Source of the DNA: CAVZAB01 sp963773155
Lineage (GTDB): Bacteria; Pseudomonadota; Alphaproteobacteria; Rhizobiales; Beijerinckiaceae
Length of the DNA stretch: 64,000 bases
Assembly: GCA_963773155.1 (NCBI GenBank)
Contig: CAVZAB010000006.1
Location: 293,242 to 357,241 of the forward strand
Reading direction: 5' to 3'
Positions 56,853 through 64,000 of this stretch are shown piece after piece (the stretch's first letter is position 1; every line of letters starts with the position of its first letter). Made by a program: the position numbers and the translations under genes. The notes under the pieces are model-generated. The model searched no databases and was not told the DNA's origin. It was given only the letters and a program-made list of their open reading frames with translations.

Positions 56853-57023
56853 AGGTCAAATCATACAACATCTTGATCCGAATCAGGATTTCCGGAATTG
56901 GGTTTTTCGGCTACTGGACACACGTTTCGATCGCTGGAACACAGGAAACTCCCGCGAATCGAATCATAAGCTCGCTGATTTGTGAACCCCAACATGGACA
57001 CTTCCTGAAAGCGATTTTGGGCT
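56853..57023 (+). repeat. inverted repeat copy B (about 175 bp)
   Basis: Inverted partner of 52077-52256. The outer 31 bp (56993-57023) are identical to copy A; the inner part is diverged. Its plus-strand frame reads GQII, PNQDFRNWVFRLL, SRESNHKLADL, then TWTLPESDFGL after a stop, mirroring copy A. The two copies enclose about 4.6 kb. Confidence 0.8.
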
Positions 57024-57211
57024 AAGCGACTCAGATGACTCGGCTCTTTATTTTTTTAAGTAAAAACTTCGGACTAACCAGCGAATTCCGCGATCTGATC
57101 GGTCAGACCCGGATCCAAGGCCGGTAAAAACGATAGATGGAGTTGGAATATTTTGGGCGCGAAAGGGTATCTGGCGGTTCCGTCGGGTGGCCCCCTTAAC
57201 CCTAATCGGCT

Positions 57212-57364
57212 CTAGGCTCGTTTGGATGCCAGCCGCTTGCGCAACCTGATGACGGTCACCGGCGACCAGGCCTTGCCTTGTGGCGTGGCAATGCCTCGGC
57301 GGTTCAGTTCCCGCGCCAGTGCATTGTGTGACAGCCCGGCCAGCTCGTTCTCGGACGCCCCCAT
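57212..57364 (-). pseudogene. recombinase C-terminal fragment
   Basis: A 50-aa frame, ATG 57364 to TAG 57212. HNALARELNRRGIATPQGKAWSPVTVIRLRKRLA matches the recombinase-domain signature of large serine recombinases (A-x-LN-x-x-GI-TP-G-x-W-x-x-x-V). Nothing of the catalytic N-terminal domain remains nearby, so this is probably a leftover of an excised or decayed element. Confidence 0.55.
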
Positions 57365-57449
57365 GCTAGCGCGCAGATAATTTTGTCCCAAGCGGACCGC
57401 GGTCCGAAGCCGACTTCGCGGGGCGGAGCCAACGGCTGGCTTTCGCGTG

Positions 57450-57755
57450 TTACGTTGTCCGAACGAGGCTTGGCACGGCGCCCTTGCCCCTCACTTCCGC
57501 CTCCTCGAACTCGGCGGCGGCAATCGCCCGGTCGAGAGCGGCGCGCAACTCCTTCGCCGTCTCCAGCGTCAGCTCAATCCCAGCCCGCGCCCCGGGTTCG
57601 AGGCCAGTGTTGATGAAGTCGAGCGTGATGACGTCGCCCAGCGGCGCATGGCGCGCGTGGTCATAGGCAACCACCGCCTGCGAGAGCGGGAACCATTCGT
57701 CCCCGCGCTTTGCCATGCCCTCCGCACGTGCGATCTCGATAATGGACGTGCACAT
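57450..57755 (-). CDS. DUF6295-like small protein
   Basis: A 101-aa protein: MCTSIIEIARAEGMAKRGDEWFPLSQAVVAYDHARHAPLGDVITLDFINTG, then GARAGIELTLETAKELRAALDRAIAAAE. This matches small proteins annotated as DUF6295. GGAGG precedes ATG 57755. It starts 11 nt after the dienelactone hydrolase stop, so the two are probably one transcript. Confidence 0.72.
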   Translation of the reverse strand: MCTSIIEIARAEGMAKRGDEWFPLSQAVVAYDHARHAPLGDVITLDFINTGLEPGARAGIELTLETAKELRAALDRAIAAAEFEEAEVRGKGAVPSLVRTT

Positions 57756-57766
57756 GTCCGGGCCTC

Positions 57767-58516
57767 CTACTTCGCCAGATGCTTGCCGAAGAAGGCGAAC
57801 ACCTTGCTCCAGCCATCCATTGCCTGCTCGGGCCGGTAGAGTGGCCGGTGCCAATAGAAGAAGCCGTGGCCGGCACCGTCGTAGCGGTAGAACTCGTGCA
57901 TCTTGCCGTGCTTCTTGAGCTCGGCCTCGTGCAGGTTTACCTGCTCGGGGCTCGGCGCGCGGTCGTCGTTGCCGAATATGCCGAGCAGCGGGCAGCAGAG
58001 GTCCTTCGTCATCTCGACCGGCGCGACGGGCGTCTTGGCATTGAGCTCCTCCTTGCCCATCACCACGCGGCCGCCCCAGAGGTCGACGCAGGCGTCGACG
58101 TCCTTCCTCTGGCAGGCATAGATGAAGGCGTGCCGACCACCAGAACAGGAGCCGAAAATGCCGACTTTGCCGTTGTGATTGGACTGCGCTCGCATCCACT
58201 TCACTGCGGCTTCGGTATCGCCGACCATCTGGGCGTCGGAAATGCCGCCGTCAGCGCGCACTTTGGCGGCGACGTCGTCCGGGTTGCCCTGGCCAGCACG
58301 CTCATAGAGATTAGCACAGATCGCGAGATAGCCGTGATGTGCGAACCGACGCGTCGTCTCGATGTAGAACTCGCTCCAGCCCGGGAGATGGTGGACAAGC
58401 ACGACGCCCGGAAAGGGGCCTGGACCAGACGGCTTGGCCACATAAGCGGTAATCGGGGTTCCGTTGTCGCCTTTGATGGTCACGTTTTCGCAGGTCATGC
58501 CTCGGTAGAATGACAT
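57767..58516 (-). CDS. dienelactone hydrolase family protein
   Basis: A 249-aa alpha/beta hydrolase. The nucleophile elbow is GIFGSCSGGRHAF with Cys as in dienelactone hydrolases, the acid is in FGNDDRAPSPEQ and the His in YDGAGHGFFYWHRP. It hydrolyses lactones or esters, perhaps in chlorocatechol-type degradation. ATG 58516 (MSFYRGMTCENVTIK) follows a good GGAGGAA site. Confidence 0.88.
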   Translation of the reverse strand: MSFYRGMTCENVTIKGDNGTPITAYVAKPSGPGPFPGVVLVHHLPGWSEFYIETTRRFAHHGYLAICANLYERAGQGNPDDVAAKVRADGGISDAQMVGDTEAAVKWMRAQSNHNGKVGIFGSCSGGRHAFIYACQRKDVDACVDLWGGRVVMGKEELNAKTPVAPVEMTKDLCCPLLGIFGNDDRAPSPEQVNLHEAELKKHGKMHEFYRYDGAGHGFFYWHRPLYRPEQAMDGWSKVFAFFGKHLAK

Positions 58517-58808
58517 CGGTGTTCCTCCATGGGCGTCAGCCTTCGTCGTCCGTCGGTGCAGCGCCGCACCGTCATCGGTAAGCGGAGTCGTGCTCCCTTT
58601 GTCATTCGCAGCGGACGTTACCGGCAAGGGAGTGGCACTGTACAGGGGTTACGCGCTCACGCGCCCGCGCTGCGCACCATGTTGTCGTGCCACCCTTGTC
58701 GGGGTCGCCCGGCGCGCCCATACATCCCGGCTGGTCAGGTGAAGCGCGCCAAGTCCGCTTGCCGCTCGCGGAAAGCGGAGTTTGACCAACCTTAAGAACA
58801 TTCCACGG
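58517..58808. other. intergenic region upstream of the dienelactone hydrolase
   Basis: A 292-bp stretch with no convincing gene; the hydrolase frame remains open to 58627 but the extension lacks a ribosome site. No terminator or RNA seen. Confidence 0.4.
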
Positions 58809-58934
58809 CTAGATTTGTGACTCGATTTCGGGTTCGCGTGGCACTTTCGGCACCAACCACCGTCTGACCAGCAACACTGCCACGGCCCAGCAGAAAGTGA
58901 TGGCAAAGGCTGAAATCAAAATTGGAGTTTGCAT
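58809..58934 (-). CDS. 41-aa single-span membrane microprotein
   Basis: ATG 58934 to TAG 58809. It begins MQTPILISAFAITFCWAVAV, a transmembrane helix, followed by LLVRRWLVPK and an acidic end (REPEIESQI). AGGAA precedes the ATG with normal spacing. The positive-inside pattern is clear. No family known. Confidence 0.5.
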   Translation of the reverse strand: MQTPILISAFAITFCWAVAVLLVRRWLVPKVPREPEIESQI

Positions 58935-58999
58935 TATCGGGTTCCTAGATTACCCACCGTGCCAGCTATTCTAGATGGTAGGTAGCCCCGACCTTGTGA

Positions 59000-59390
59000 T
59001 CCAGATCACACAACTGCGCGGGGAACTTCAGAATGGGGCCGTGGAATGACGCGTTGTGGCACCGACGGGCTGACCGAGCCTGGCCAAACCGATATCCGAG
59101 GCTTTATCCGTCGGCCGAGCCCCCGGCGCAAAAGCGCCTTGGGGTGACGGAGAGGTTCGTGGTACCGCTGAAGCCGGGTAATGCCGGTGGAGGGAAGGGA
59201 CCTCAGTTAAAGACAGACGCAATAAGTGGTGAAGGACCTGGAAGATTGGGCAACCTTACAACTCCGCGAGTGTTCAGAAACCGCAGAAGGCGTTGCGCGC
59301 GAAAGCAAAGGCGTGAAGTCTTGTTCGAGAGCCGGATGCGGGAAATCCGCATGTCCGGTTGTGTGTCCAGCGAATAGCGCCGGGACGATA
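59000..59390 (+). mobile_element. group II intron remnant with domain V, reverse transcriptase deleted
   Basis: The 5' part resembles the leader and ltrA start of a proteobacterial group II intron (GGAGGGAAGGGACCTCAG near 59191, then a frame reading SVQKPQKALRAKAKA near 59269-59313). It then jumps, without the reverse transcriptase, to a perfect domain V: GAGCCGGATGCGGG-AAA-TCCGCATGTCCGGTT at about 59331-59362, with the AGC triad, GAAA tetraloop and two-base bulge. Exact ends are not defined; the limits given are approximate. The binding-protein gene starts about 30 nt later. Confidence 0.72.
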
Positions 59391-59419
59391 ATAAAAGGAA
59401 CCTGAAGGAGGAAATAACC

Positions 59420-60487
59420 ATGCGGCAAATACGGTTCACCCGACGCGACGTCCTGAAAGGTTCGAGCGCACTGTGGGCGACGACGGTATTCGCTTCCCCG
59501 ATCAAAGCGGCGGCCCCGGAGCCGACGGCGATCACGCCGGCCCTGATTGAGGCGGCCAGGAAGGAAGGCCAGGTGAGCTATTACACCTCGATCGACCTGC
59601 CGCTCGCAGAGAAGATCGCCAAGGCGTTCGAGGCCAAGTTCCCTGGCATCGCCGTGCGCGTTGAGCGCACCGGCGCCGAGCGCGTCTTCCAGCGCATTGG
59701 CCAGGAATATGCGAGCAGCATTCATGCCGTCGACGTCGTCAATTCGTCCGACGCCTCGCATTTCATCGCCTGGAAGCGCGACGGCATCCTGGCGCCGTTC
59801 GTGCCGGAGGACGTAGCAAAATTCTATCGGGCCGAGCACAAAGACGCTGATGGAATGTTCGCGAGCTTCCGCATCACGCTCAGCATCATCGCGTATAATA
59901 CCAATCTTGTGAAACCAGAAGACGCACCGAGGGGCTTCGCGGACCTGCTCGACCCCAAATGGGCGGGCAAAATCGTCAAGTCGCATCCCGGCTACAGCGG
60001 TAGCACGATGACGGCGACGTTCCAGATGGCGCGCGACCTTGGTTGGGAATATTTCGAGAAGCTCGCAAAGCAGCGCGTGATGCAAGTGCAGTCGGCGACC
60101 GATCCGCCTAAGAAATTGGCGCTCGGCGAGCGGGCGGTGATGGCGGACGGCGGCGAATACGTGCTGCTGGAACTCAAGGAGGCCGGCCGGCCGGTTGAGC
60201 CGGTTTACGCCACAGAAGGAACCCCGCTCATCGTCGGGCCAAACGGCATTTTCAAGCAGGCTCCGAACCCCAACGCAGCGCGGCTATTCCAGTCATTCTG
60301 CTTCACCCCGGAAGCGCAACAGCTCATCATCGATCATGGCGGCATGCGTTCGGAGCACTTGCAGACCAAGGAGAAGCCCGGCCGCAAGCCGTTCCGCGAG
60401 ATCAAGGTCATGAAGGAGGATGCTGTGTCGGTGGAAAGGATGAGCGAGGAGATTAAGGCACGCTACACGAAGATTTTCGGGGTTTGA
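59420..60487 (+). CDS. extracellular solute-binding protein (iron(III)/ putrescine-type PBP2), orphan
   Basis: A 355-aa protein with a twin-arginine signal (FTRRDVLKGSSALWATTVFA). The binding fold follows: EGQVSYYTSIDLPLAEKIAKAFEAKFPGIAVRVERTG, VVNSSDASHFIAWKRDGIL, LLDPKWAGKIVKSHPGYSG. This is like the Fe3+/AfuA-FbpA group. AAGGAGGAAATAACC is an excellent ribosome site for ATG 59420. No permease or ATPase gene lies nearby, so it must work with a transporter elsewhere or act as a sensor partner. Confidence 0.85.
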   Translation: MRQIRFTRRDVLKGSSALWATTVFASPIKAAAPEPTAITPALIEAARKEGQVSYYTSIDLPLAEKIAKAFEAKFPGIAVRVERTGAERVFQRIGQEYASSIHAVDVVNSSDASHFIAWKRDGILAPFVPEDVAKFYRAEHKDADGMFASFRITLSIIAYNTNLVKPEDAPRGFADLLDPKWAGKIVKSHPGYSGSTMTATFQMARDLGWEYFEKLAKQRVMQVQSATDPPKKLALGERAVMADGGEYVLLELKEAGRPVEPVYATEGTPLIVGPNGIFKQAPNPNAARLFQSFCFTPEAQQLIIDHGGMRSEHLQTKEKPGRKPFREIKVMKEDAVSVERMSEEIKARYTKIFGV

Positions 60488-60877
60488 GGGGGTGGTCGCG
60501 TCAATCTCCGCTGCGGTGCGTTAGTCCGTTACTGTGCACTGTGCAGGTTTTCGGACGCCGGCAACCACGACCTAACCACACGCTCTGGCGGCCGGCGTCC
60601 GAAAAGCGCCAAGGCACGAAATCGCGGGAGGTAGCGCCGATCAATGCTGTATCCGGGATGATGGTTTCGTGTTTAGATTAGTTTCGGAGACTGTGCGGCC
60701 AGCCGACCACATCGACAATGAGTTGAAGTGGCGAGTTTGACAAGAGGCGCAAAGGAGGCCTGACCCGGTATGGATCAGAGGCCATGTTTAGCTAAGCTAG
60801 GCGGAACTCTGAAAACCATTAGCCGTTTCACCGGGCAAGTAGCGCATCGTCAGAACACACCGGGAAAAGGAGCGAGC
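60488..60877. other. intergenic region with a 14-bp inverted repeat
   Basis: A 390-bp stretch between the two orphan binding-protein genes. TTTTCGGACGCCGG at 60548-60561 is inverted at 60592-60605, around a 30-nt loop. No T-tract follows, so it is not a classical terminator. No gene seen. Confidence 0.6.
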
Positions 60878-61852
60878 ATGCTGGCCCGAATTTGCACTGG
60901 TTGCGGCCTTTTACTCGCGCTGGTGGGGGCAGCCCTGGCACAAAGCTATCCGGCCAAGCCCCTCACTATGATCATTCCATTCGCTGCCGGCGGTCCAACG
61001 GATGTTCTCGGCAGGGTAATGGCGCAGCGCATGAGCGAGATCCTCGGTCAGCAGGTGGTCGTCGAGAATGTGGGCGGCGCCGGAGGAATGACCGGATCGA
61101 AGCGGGCCGCCGATGCTGCGCCCGACGGCTATACCTTCGTGTTCGGCACCGTCGGCACGCACGCGCAGGGCCAGAGCCTTTACAAAACGCCGCTTTACAA
61201 TTCGATAAACGATTTCACGCCGGTTGCGCTCATTGCCGAGGTCCCAATCGTGCTCATTGCGCGCAAGGACCTGCCGGTGAACAATCTTGCGGAATTCATT
61301 GCCTACGCCAAGACGAATCAGAGCAAGATGCAATACGGCTCTGCCGGCGCGGGCTCGGCAACCCATCTCGGTTGCGTGCTGCTCAACTATCTCATTGGTG
61401 TCGAGATCACGCATGTACCCTATCGCGGCACCGGCCCTGCAATGCAGGACCTACAAGGCGGCCGTATCGATTATTTGTGCGAGATCATCAGCACCGCCAA
61501 GCCGCAGATCGACGGCGGCACGGTGAAAGGCATCGCGATCATGACCAAGGCACGATCGAAAGCGTTGCCTGACGTGCCAACCGCACTCGAGCAGGGGCTC
61601 CCGAACCTCGAAGCCTATACTTGGAATGCCATTTTCCTACCCAAAGGGGCAGCCCCCGAAATCGTCAAGAAGCTGCACGATGCGACCGTCGAAGCGATGA
61701 AGACACCTAAGGTGAGAGACAGCCTCGAAGGACTGGGCGCAGTGATCGTGCCCGACGAGCGCGCGAGCTCCGAATATCTTGCACAGTTCCTCAAGAGCGA
61801 GATCGAGAAATGGGCTGGCCCGATCAAGGCGAGCGGCGTTACGGTGGAGTAA
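60878..61852 (+). CDS. tripartite tricarboxylate transporter substrate-binding protein (Bug/TctC family), orphan
   Basis: A 324-aa Bug protein. Signal peptide MLARICTGCGLLLALVGAALA, then YPAKPLTMIIPFAAGGPTDVLGRVMAQ, the typical ligand-binding loops, GSAGAGSATHLG and VPYRGTGPAMQDLQGGRID, ending GVTVE. It would bind a carboxylate in the periplasm. AAAAGGAGCGAGC precedes ATG 60878. TctA and TctB membrane partners are absent from the window, as is common for Bug proteins. Confidence 0.9.
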   Translation: MLARICTGCGLLLALVGAALAQSYPAKPLTMIIPFAAGGPTDVLGRVMAQRMSEILGQQVVVENVGGAGGMTGSKRAADAAPDGYTFVFGTVGTHAQGQSLYKTPLYNSINDFTPVALIAEVPIVLIARKDLPVNNLAEFIAYAKTNQSKMQYGSAGAGSATHLGCVLLNYLIGVEITHVPYRGTGPAMQDLQGGRIDYLCEIISTAKPQIDGGTVKGIAIMTKARSKALPDVPTALEQGLPNLEAYTWNAIFLPKGAAPEIVKKLHDATVEAMKTPKVRDSLEGLGAVIVPDERASSEYLAQFLKSEIEKWAGPIKASGVTVE

Positions 61853-61963
61853 TGTCTGCCGTGCGCGTCCCTTTTGGTTGGGGTTCTAATGCTCTGGATG
61901 TCTCCTCGCATCGATTGGCGCCGGCGAGCAGCCAGGGCAGCTGCGCTGCATCTCATCCTTTCA

Positions 61964-62431
61964 TCACTGCCGCGGAAGCCCGAGATGAAGAGATGCAACA
62001 CCAATAGCGAGATTGAGGCCCGTCTGTCCACCGAGCGATATAGGTTGCAGTACAACAGTCCGGTTTGAGCCCCCGACCAACGCATTAGCTCCCAGGCCTG
62101 CTGCGACCGTTACTTCGCCGCTAGCCCCCACGTAGTCGCCAGCGAGGAAACCGGGACCGGCAACTGTGTTCGTGAAGACTGACCACACCAGGAAGCCGCC
62201 GCGTGTGAGGCCTAGATCAAGTCCAAATTTCGTTATCGAGCCGTCGTAGTCTTCACGCCTACCTGCTCCCTCAGGCCCGAACGAGCATGACAACAGCTTC
62301 TGAGAGCCGATAATGTAGCCCATGCCTTCTGATACGTCGCACGTCAGCACTCCGGCCTTGACCAGCTGAGCATTCACCGGCTCGGCCCATGCAATTGTCA
62401 CGAGGGCAGTCAGTGCGACAAAATAATGCAT
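61964..62431 (-). CDS. DUF992 domain protein
   Basis: A 155-aa exported protein: signal peptide then KAGVLTCDVSEGMGYIIGSQKLLSCSFGPEG, DYDGSITKFGLDLGLTRGGFLVWSVFT and LQPISLGGQTGLNLAIGVASLHL, which are DUF992 blocks. Two cysteines are present as in the family. ATG 62431 is chosen because GGGGGG lies 6 nt upstream of it; ATG 62437 is adjacent. Function unknown. Confidence 0.85.
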   Translation of the reverse strand: MHYFVALTALVTIAWAEPVNAQLVKAGVLTCDVSEGMGYIIGSQKLLSCSFGPEGAGRREDYDGSITKFGLDLGLTRGGFLVWSVFTNTVAGPGFLAGDYVGASGEVTVAAGLGANALVGGSNRTVVLQPISLGGQTGLNLAIGVASLHLGLPRQ

Positions 62432-62437
62432 ATTCAT

Positions 62438-62817
62438 CCCCCCGATTGTTTCTAGCTACGCACAGTGGCTTCGAGACACGCCGCTGAGATTTGAATGATA
62501 AACGTTTCTGAAATGGTTTGAAGTCATTCGCAAGTTGGCTTCCCAAGAAAATGCGTCACTACAATCGAGAGGCTCGGACCGAAAGCAACGGTCCGGTTAC
62601 ATGCGGATGGGAGCATGGGCGAATGACTACTCCCAATACGCTTGCTTACAGCGGCGTTTGCCCGGCGCCTCCCGGTGACGCCAGGCTGCTCCGGCTCTCT
62701 CACAAAGCGAAGGGTCGGCCCCGAGCCCGCAAGAGAAATCACGTCGCGTTAACCGCGAATTGACTAGCGTGGGTCGATAAAGGGCATCCCGGCGATCCGC
62801 CGGCCGGAGTAAGCCTA
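62438..62817. other. intergenic region upstream of the DUF992 gene
   Basis: A 380-bp stretch. Short frames exist on both strands (for example 62518-62763 plus) without convincing product or start. No RNA gene or terminator recognised. Confidence 0.4.
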
Positions 62818-63006
62818 ATGCTGGATGGAAAAGCATACAGAACGCTACTGCCCGATGATACGGATCCGGACCTCGTCCCTCGCCTGCGCGATCCCGCCTT
62901 GCTGAATGCCTTTGCCGCACTAGCGGACGACTTAAGAATGGTCCTGAAAGCATCGAGCGTAAGCGGTCTTGTGACACCCTCTCCCTTGGCGCTCGATAAT
63001 AGGTGA
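62818..63006 (+). CDS. hypothetical small protein beside the IS66 element
   Basis: A 62-aa frame from ATG 62818 with GGAG upstream: AYRTLLPDDTDPDLVPRLRDPALLNAFAALADDLRMVLKA reads like a soluble acidic protein. Its end lies at the edge of the transposon, so it may be truncated by the insertion. No family recognised. Confidence 0.4.
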   Translation: MLDGKAYRTLLPDDTDPDLVPRLRDPALLNAFAALADDLRMVLKASSVSGLVTPSPLALDNR

Positions 63007-63045
63007 TTGTCCGACCTTGATTTCCTCGATGAGGAGGTTGGACAT

Positions 63046-63452
63046 ATGTCGGACACTGAGCTTGTACCTAAGCCTAAGGGAGCGCGAGCCGGTTCGCCGG
63101 CTGGAGGTGTTTACCGGGGCCGGGCGTCGTCGCCGTTGGATTCGGAGCAGAAGGCACGGATCGTCTTCGAGAGTTATGAGAGCGGCGAGACGGTATGGGC
63201 GGTTGCGCGCCGGCACAGATTGACGCCGCAGCAGTTGTTCGGATGGCGCCGGAATGGCTGGCCCGCGAGGGACGGCAAGGGCGGCTTGTATTTGCGCCGG
63301 TGATCATGGAAGCCGCGCCCGATTGCGCAGGCGTGCCCTGACATCCTCGCGTAATCGAGATTGTGATCGGCGCTGCGACGGTTCGGATTCCGCCGGGGAT
63401 CGATGCCGCGACATTGCAGACGGTGCTGTGCGCCGTGAGGGCGGCGACATGA
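63046..63452 (+). pseudogene. tnpA: IS66 family transposase accessory protein TnpA, frameshifted
   Basis: An OrfA-type DNA-binding protein: MSDTELVPKPKGARAG, then the helix-turn-helix SEQKARIVFESYESGETVWAVARRHRLTPQQLFGWRR. After a shift near 63255 comes RLVFAPVIMEAA and after another near 63340 VIEIVIGAATVRIPPGIDAATLQTVLCAVRAAT, the typical IS66 OrfA end. The stop overlaps tnpB as ATGA. Required for IS66 transposition together with TnpB and TnpC. Confidence 0.85.
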
Positions 63453-63801
63453 TCACGGTTCCGGCCGGCATGCGGGTGCTGGTGGCCACAAGCCGGTCGA
63501 CTTCCGCCGAGGCGCCGATGGTCTGGTTGCCCTGGTTCGCGAGCATCTCGGGCATGATCCGTTCTCGGGGACGATCTTTGTTTTTCGTTCGAAACGAGCC
63601 GATCGGCTGAAAATCGTGGCCTGGGACGGATCCGGCCTGGTGCTGTTCTGGAAACGGCTGGAGCAGGGAGCATTCCGGTGGCCGCCGATCAGCGATGGCG
63701 TGATGCGGTTGAGCGCTTCGCAGCTCGCAGCGCTCGTTGACGGATTGGATTGGTCGCGGCTCTACGCGCGTGATGTTGCACAGCCGACAGCGACATCGTG
63801 A
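63449..63801 (+). pseudogene. tnpB: IS66 family accessory protein TnpB, one frameshift
   Basis: About 115 residues: MITVPAGMRVLVAT, then KPVDFRRGADGLVALVREHLGHDPFSGTIFVFRSKRADRLKIVAWDGSGLVLFWKRLEQGAFRWP, the IS66 Orf2 signature, ending at TGA 63801. The frame breaks at 63490, where ACAAGCCGG would need one more A (ACAAAGCCGG) to read through, a likely homopolymer loss. Confidence 0.9.
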
Positions 63802-63877
63802 ATGAGGGTTGCGACGAATTGAATCAGCTCGTGCATTTTCTATCACAACATTACGCGAATCGAATTCAGTGTCTCGC

Positions 63878-64000
63878 GTGAGCGAGATCGCAGCTGGGCT
63901 GCCTACCGATATCGAAGCATTACATTCGCTGCTAACGGCGGCGCGTGCAGAACGCGACGCTGCCATCGCCGAGCGCGACCAGGCGCTTTCGCAAATCGAT
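63878..64000 (+). CDS. tnpC: IS66 family transposase TnpC, N-terminal part
   Basis: From GTG 63878 the frame is open to the window end (41 codons): SEIAAGLPTDIEALHSLLTAARAERDAAIAERDQALSQID. This leucine-rich coiled-coil start is that of the IS66 DDE transposase. Its position after tnpA and tnpB confirms the family. The rest lies outside the window. Confidence 0.82.
   Translation, partial: MSEIAAGLPTDIEALHSLLTAARAERDAAIAERDQALSQID

Noticed and set aside
56791..56985. 64-aa plus-strand protein
   Set aside because: Its second half is the inverted-repeat copy B; the similarity to copy A is better explained as repeated DNA.
1..64000. CRISPR array, rRNA operon or complete prophage
   Set aside because: No regularly spaced repeats, no rRNA blocks and no structural phage genes were seen.

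Overview
The window looks like chromosomal DNA of a GC-rich alphaproteobacterium, most likely of the Hyphomicrobiales (Rhizobiales; Bradyrhizobium/Xanthobacteraceae-like). The reasons are family content: DUF3126, DUF2336, DUF992, tandem bacterial transglutaminase-like cysteine proteinases, an Omp25/31-type beta-barrel, tandem PilZ, a zf-CHCC protein, and a folE / Fe-S scaffold / yidD / thrS neighbourhood. The exact genus cannot be read from the sequence alone.

Layout. 0-5.4 kb: an MBOAT O-acyltransferase flanked by two paralogous SGNH-like partner proteins, then an FkbM methyltransferase and a Gpt-type phosphoribosyltransferase. 5.5-5.8 kb: a tRNA-Leu(UAA) gene split in its anticodon by a 233-nt ORF-less group I intron, the most striking single feature. 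6-15.5 kb: catabolic and transport genes (molybdenum hydroxylase large subunit, D-threonine aldolase-like enzyme, polar amino-acid ABC transporter, SelA-like PLP enzyme, FAD monooxygenase, zf-CHCC protein), many with broken frames. 15.6-39.4 kb: a well-preserved housekeeping core (cysE, gamma-carbonic anhydrase, two cysteine proteinases, PilZ, PAS, rhomboid, CBS, patatin, hisI, folE, Fe-S scaffold, yidD, thrS, cytochrome c, YfhO-like membrane protein, flavin reductase, CitE-like lyase plus MaoC hydratase, DUF2336, nadK). 39.5-44.4 kb: a NitT/TauT-type ABC transporter facing a TctDE-like two-component system. 44.5-50.8 kb: small membrane and envelope genes, a beta-barrel OMP, GtrA, EamA exporter, DoxX, Flp pilin, glutathione peroxidase.

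51-64 kb is accessory in character: a broken LysR gene, a ~175-bp inverted repeat pair bounding about 4.6 kb of small ORFs, an alpha/beta hydrolase, a recombinase fragment, a dienelactone hydrolase with a DUF6295 gene, a gutted group II intron that keeps domain V, two orphan solute-binding proteins, a DUF992 protein and the left part of an IS66-family element that runs off the window.

A caution for the whole window: at least 16 loci carry single-base-type frameshifts although the homology is intact on both sides (worst at 9.7-12.3 kb, 41.5-41.8 kb and 51.1-52.0 kb). Some could be real decay, but the pattern (paired kinase and regulator both broken, one shift explained by a lost A in a homopolymer) suggests uncorrected sequencing indels. 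These loci are listed as broken genes over their full extent.
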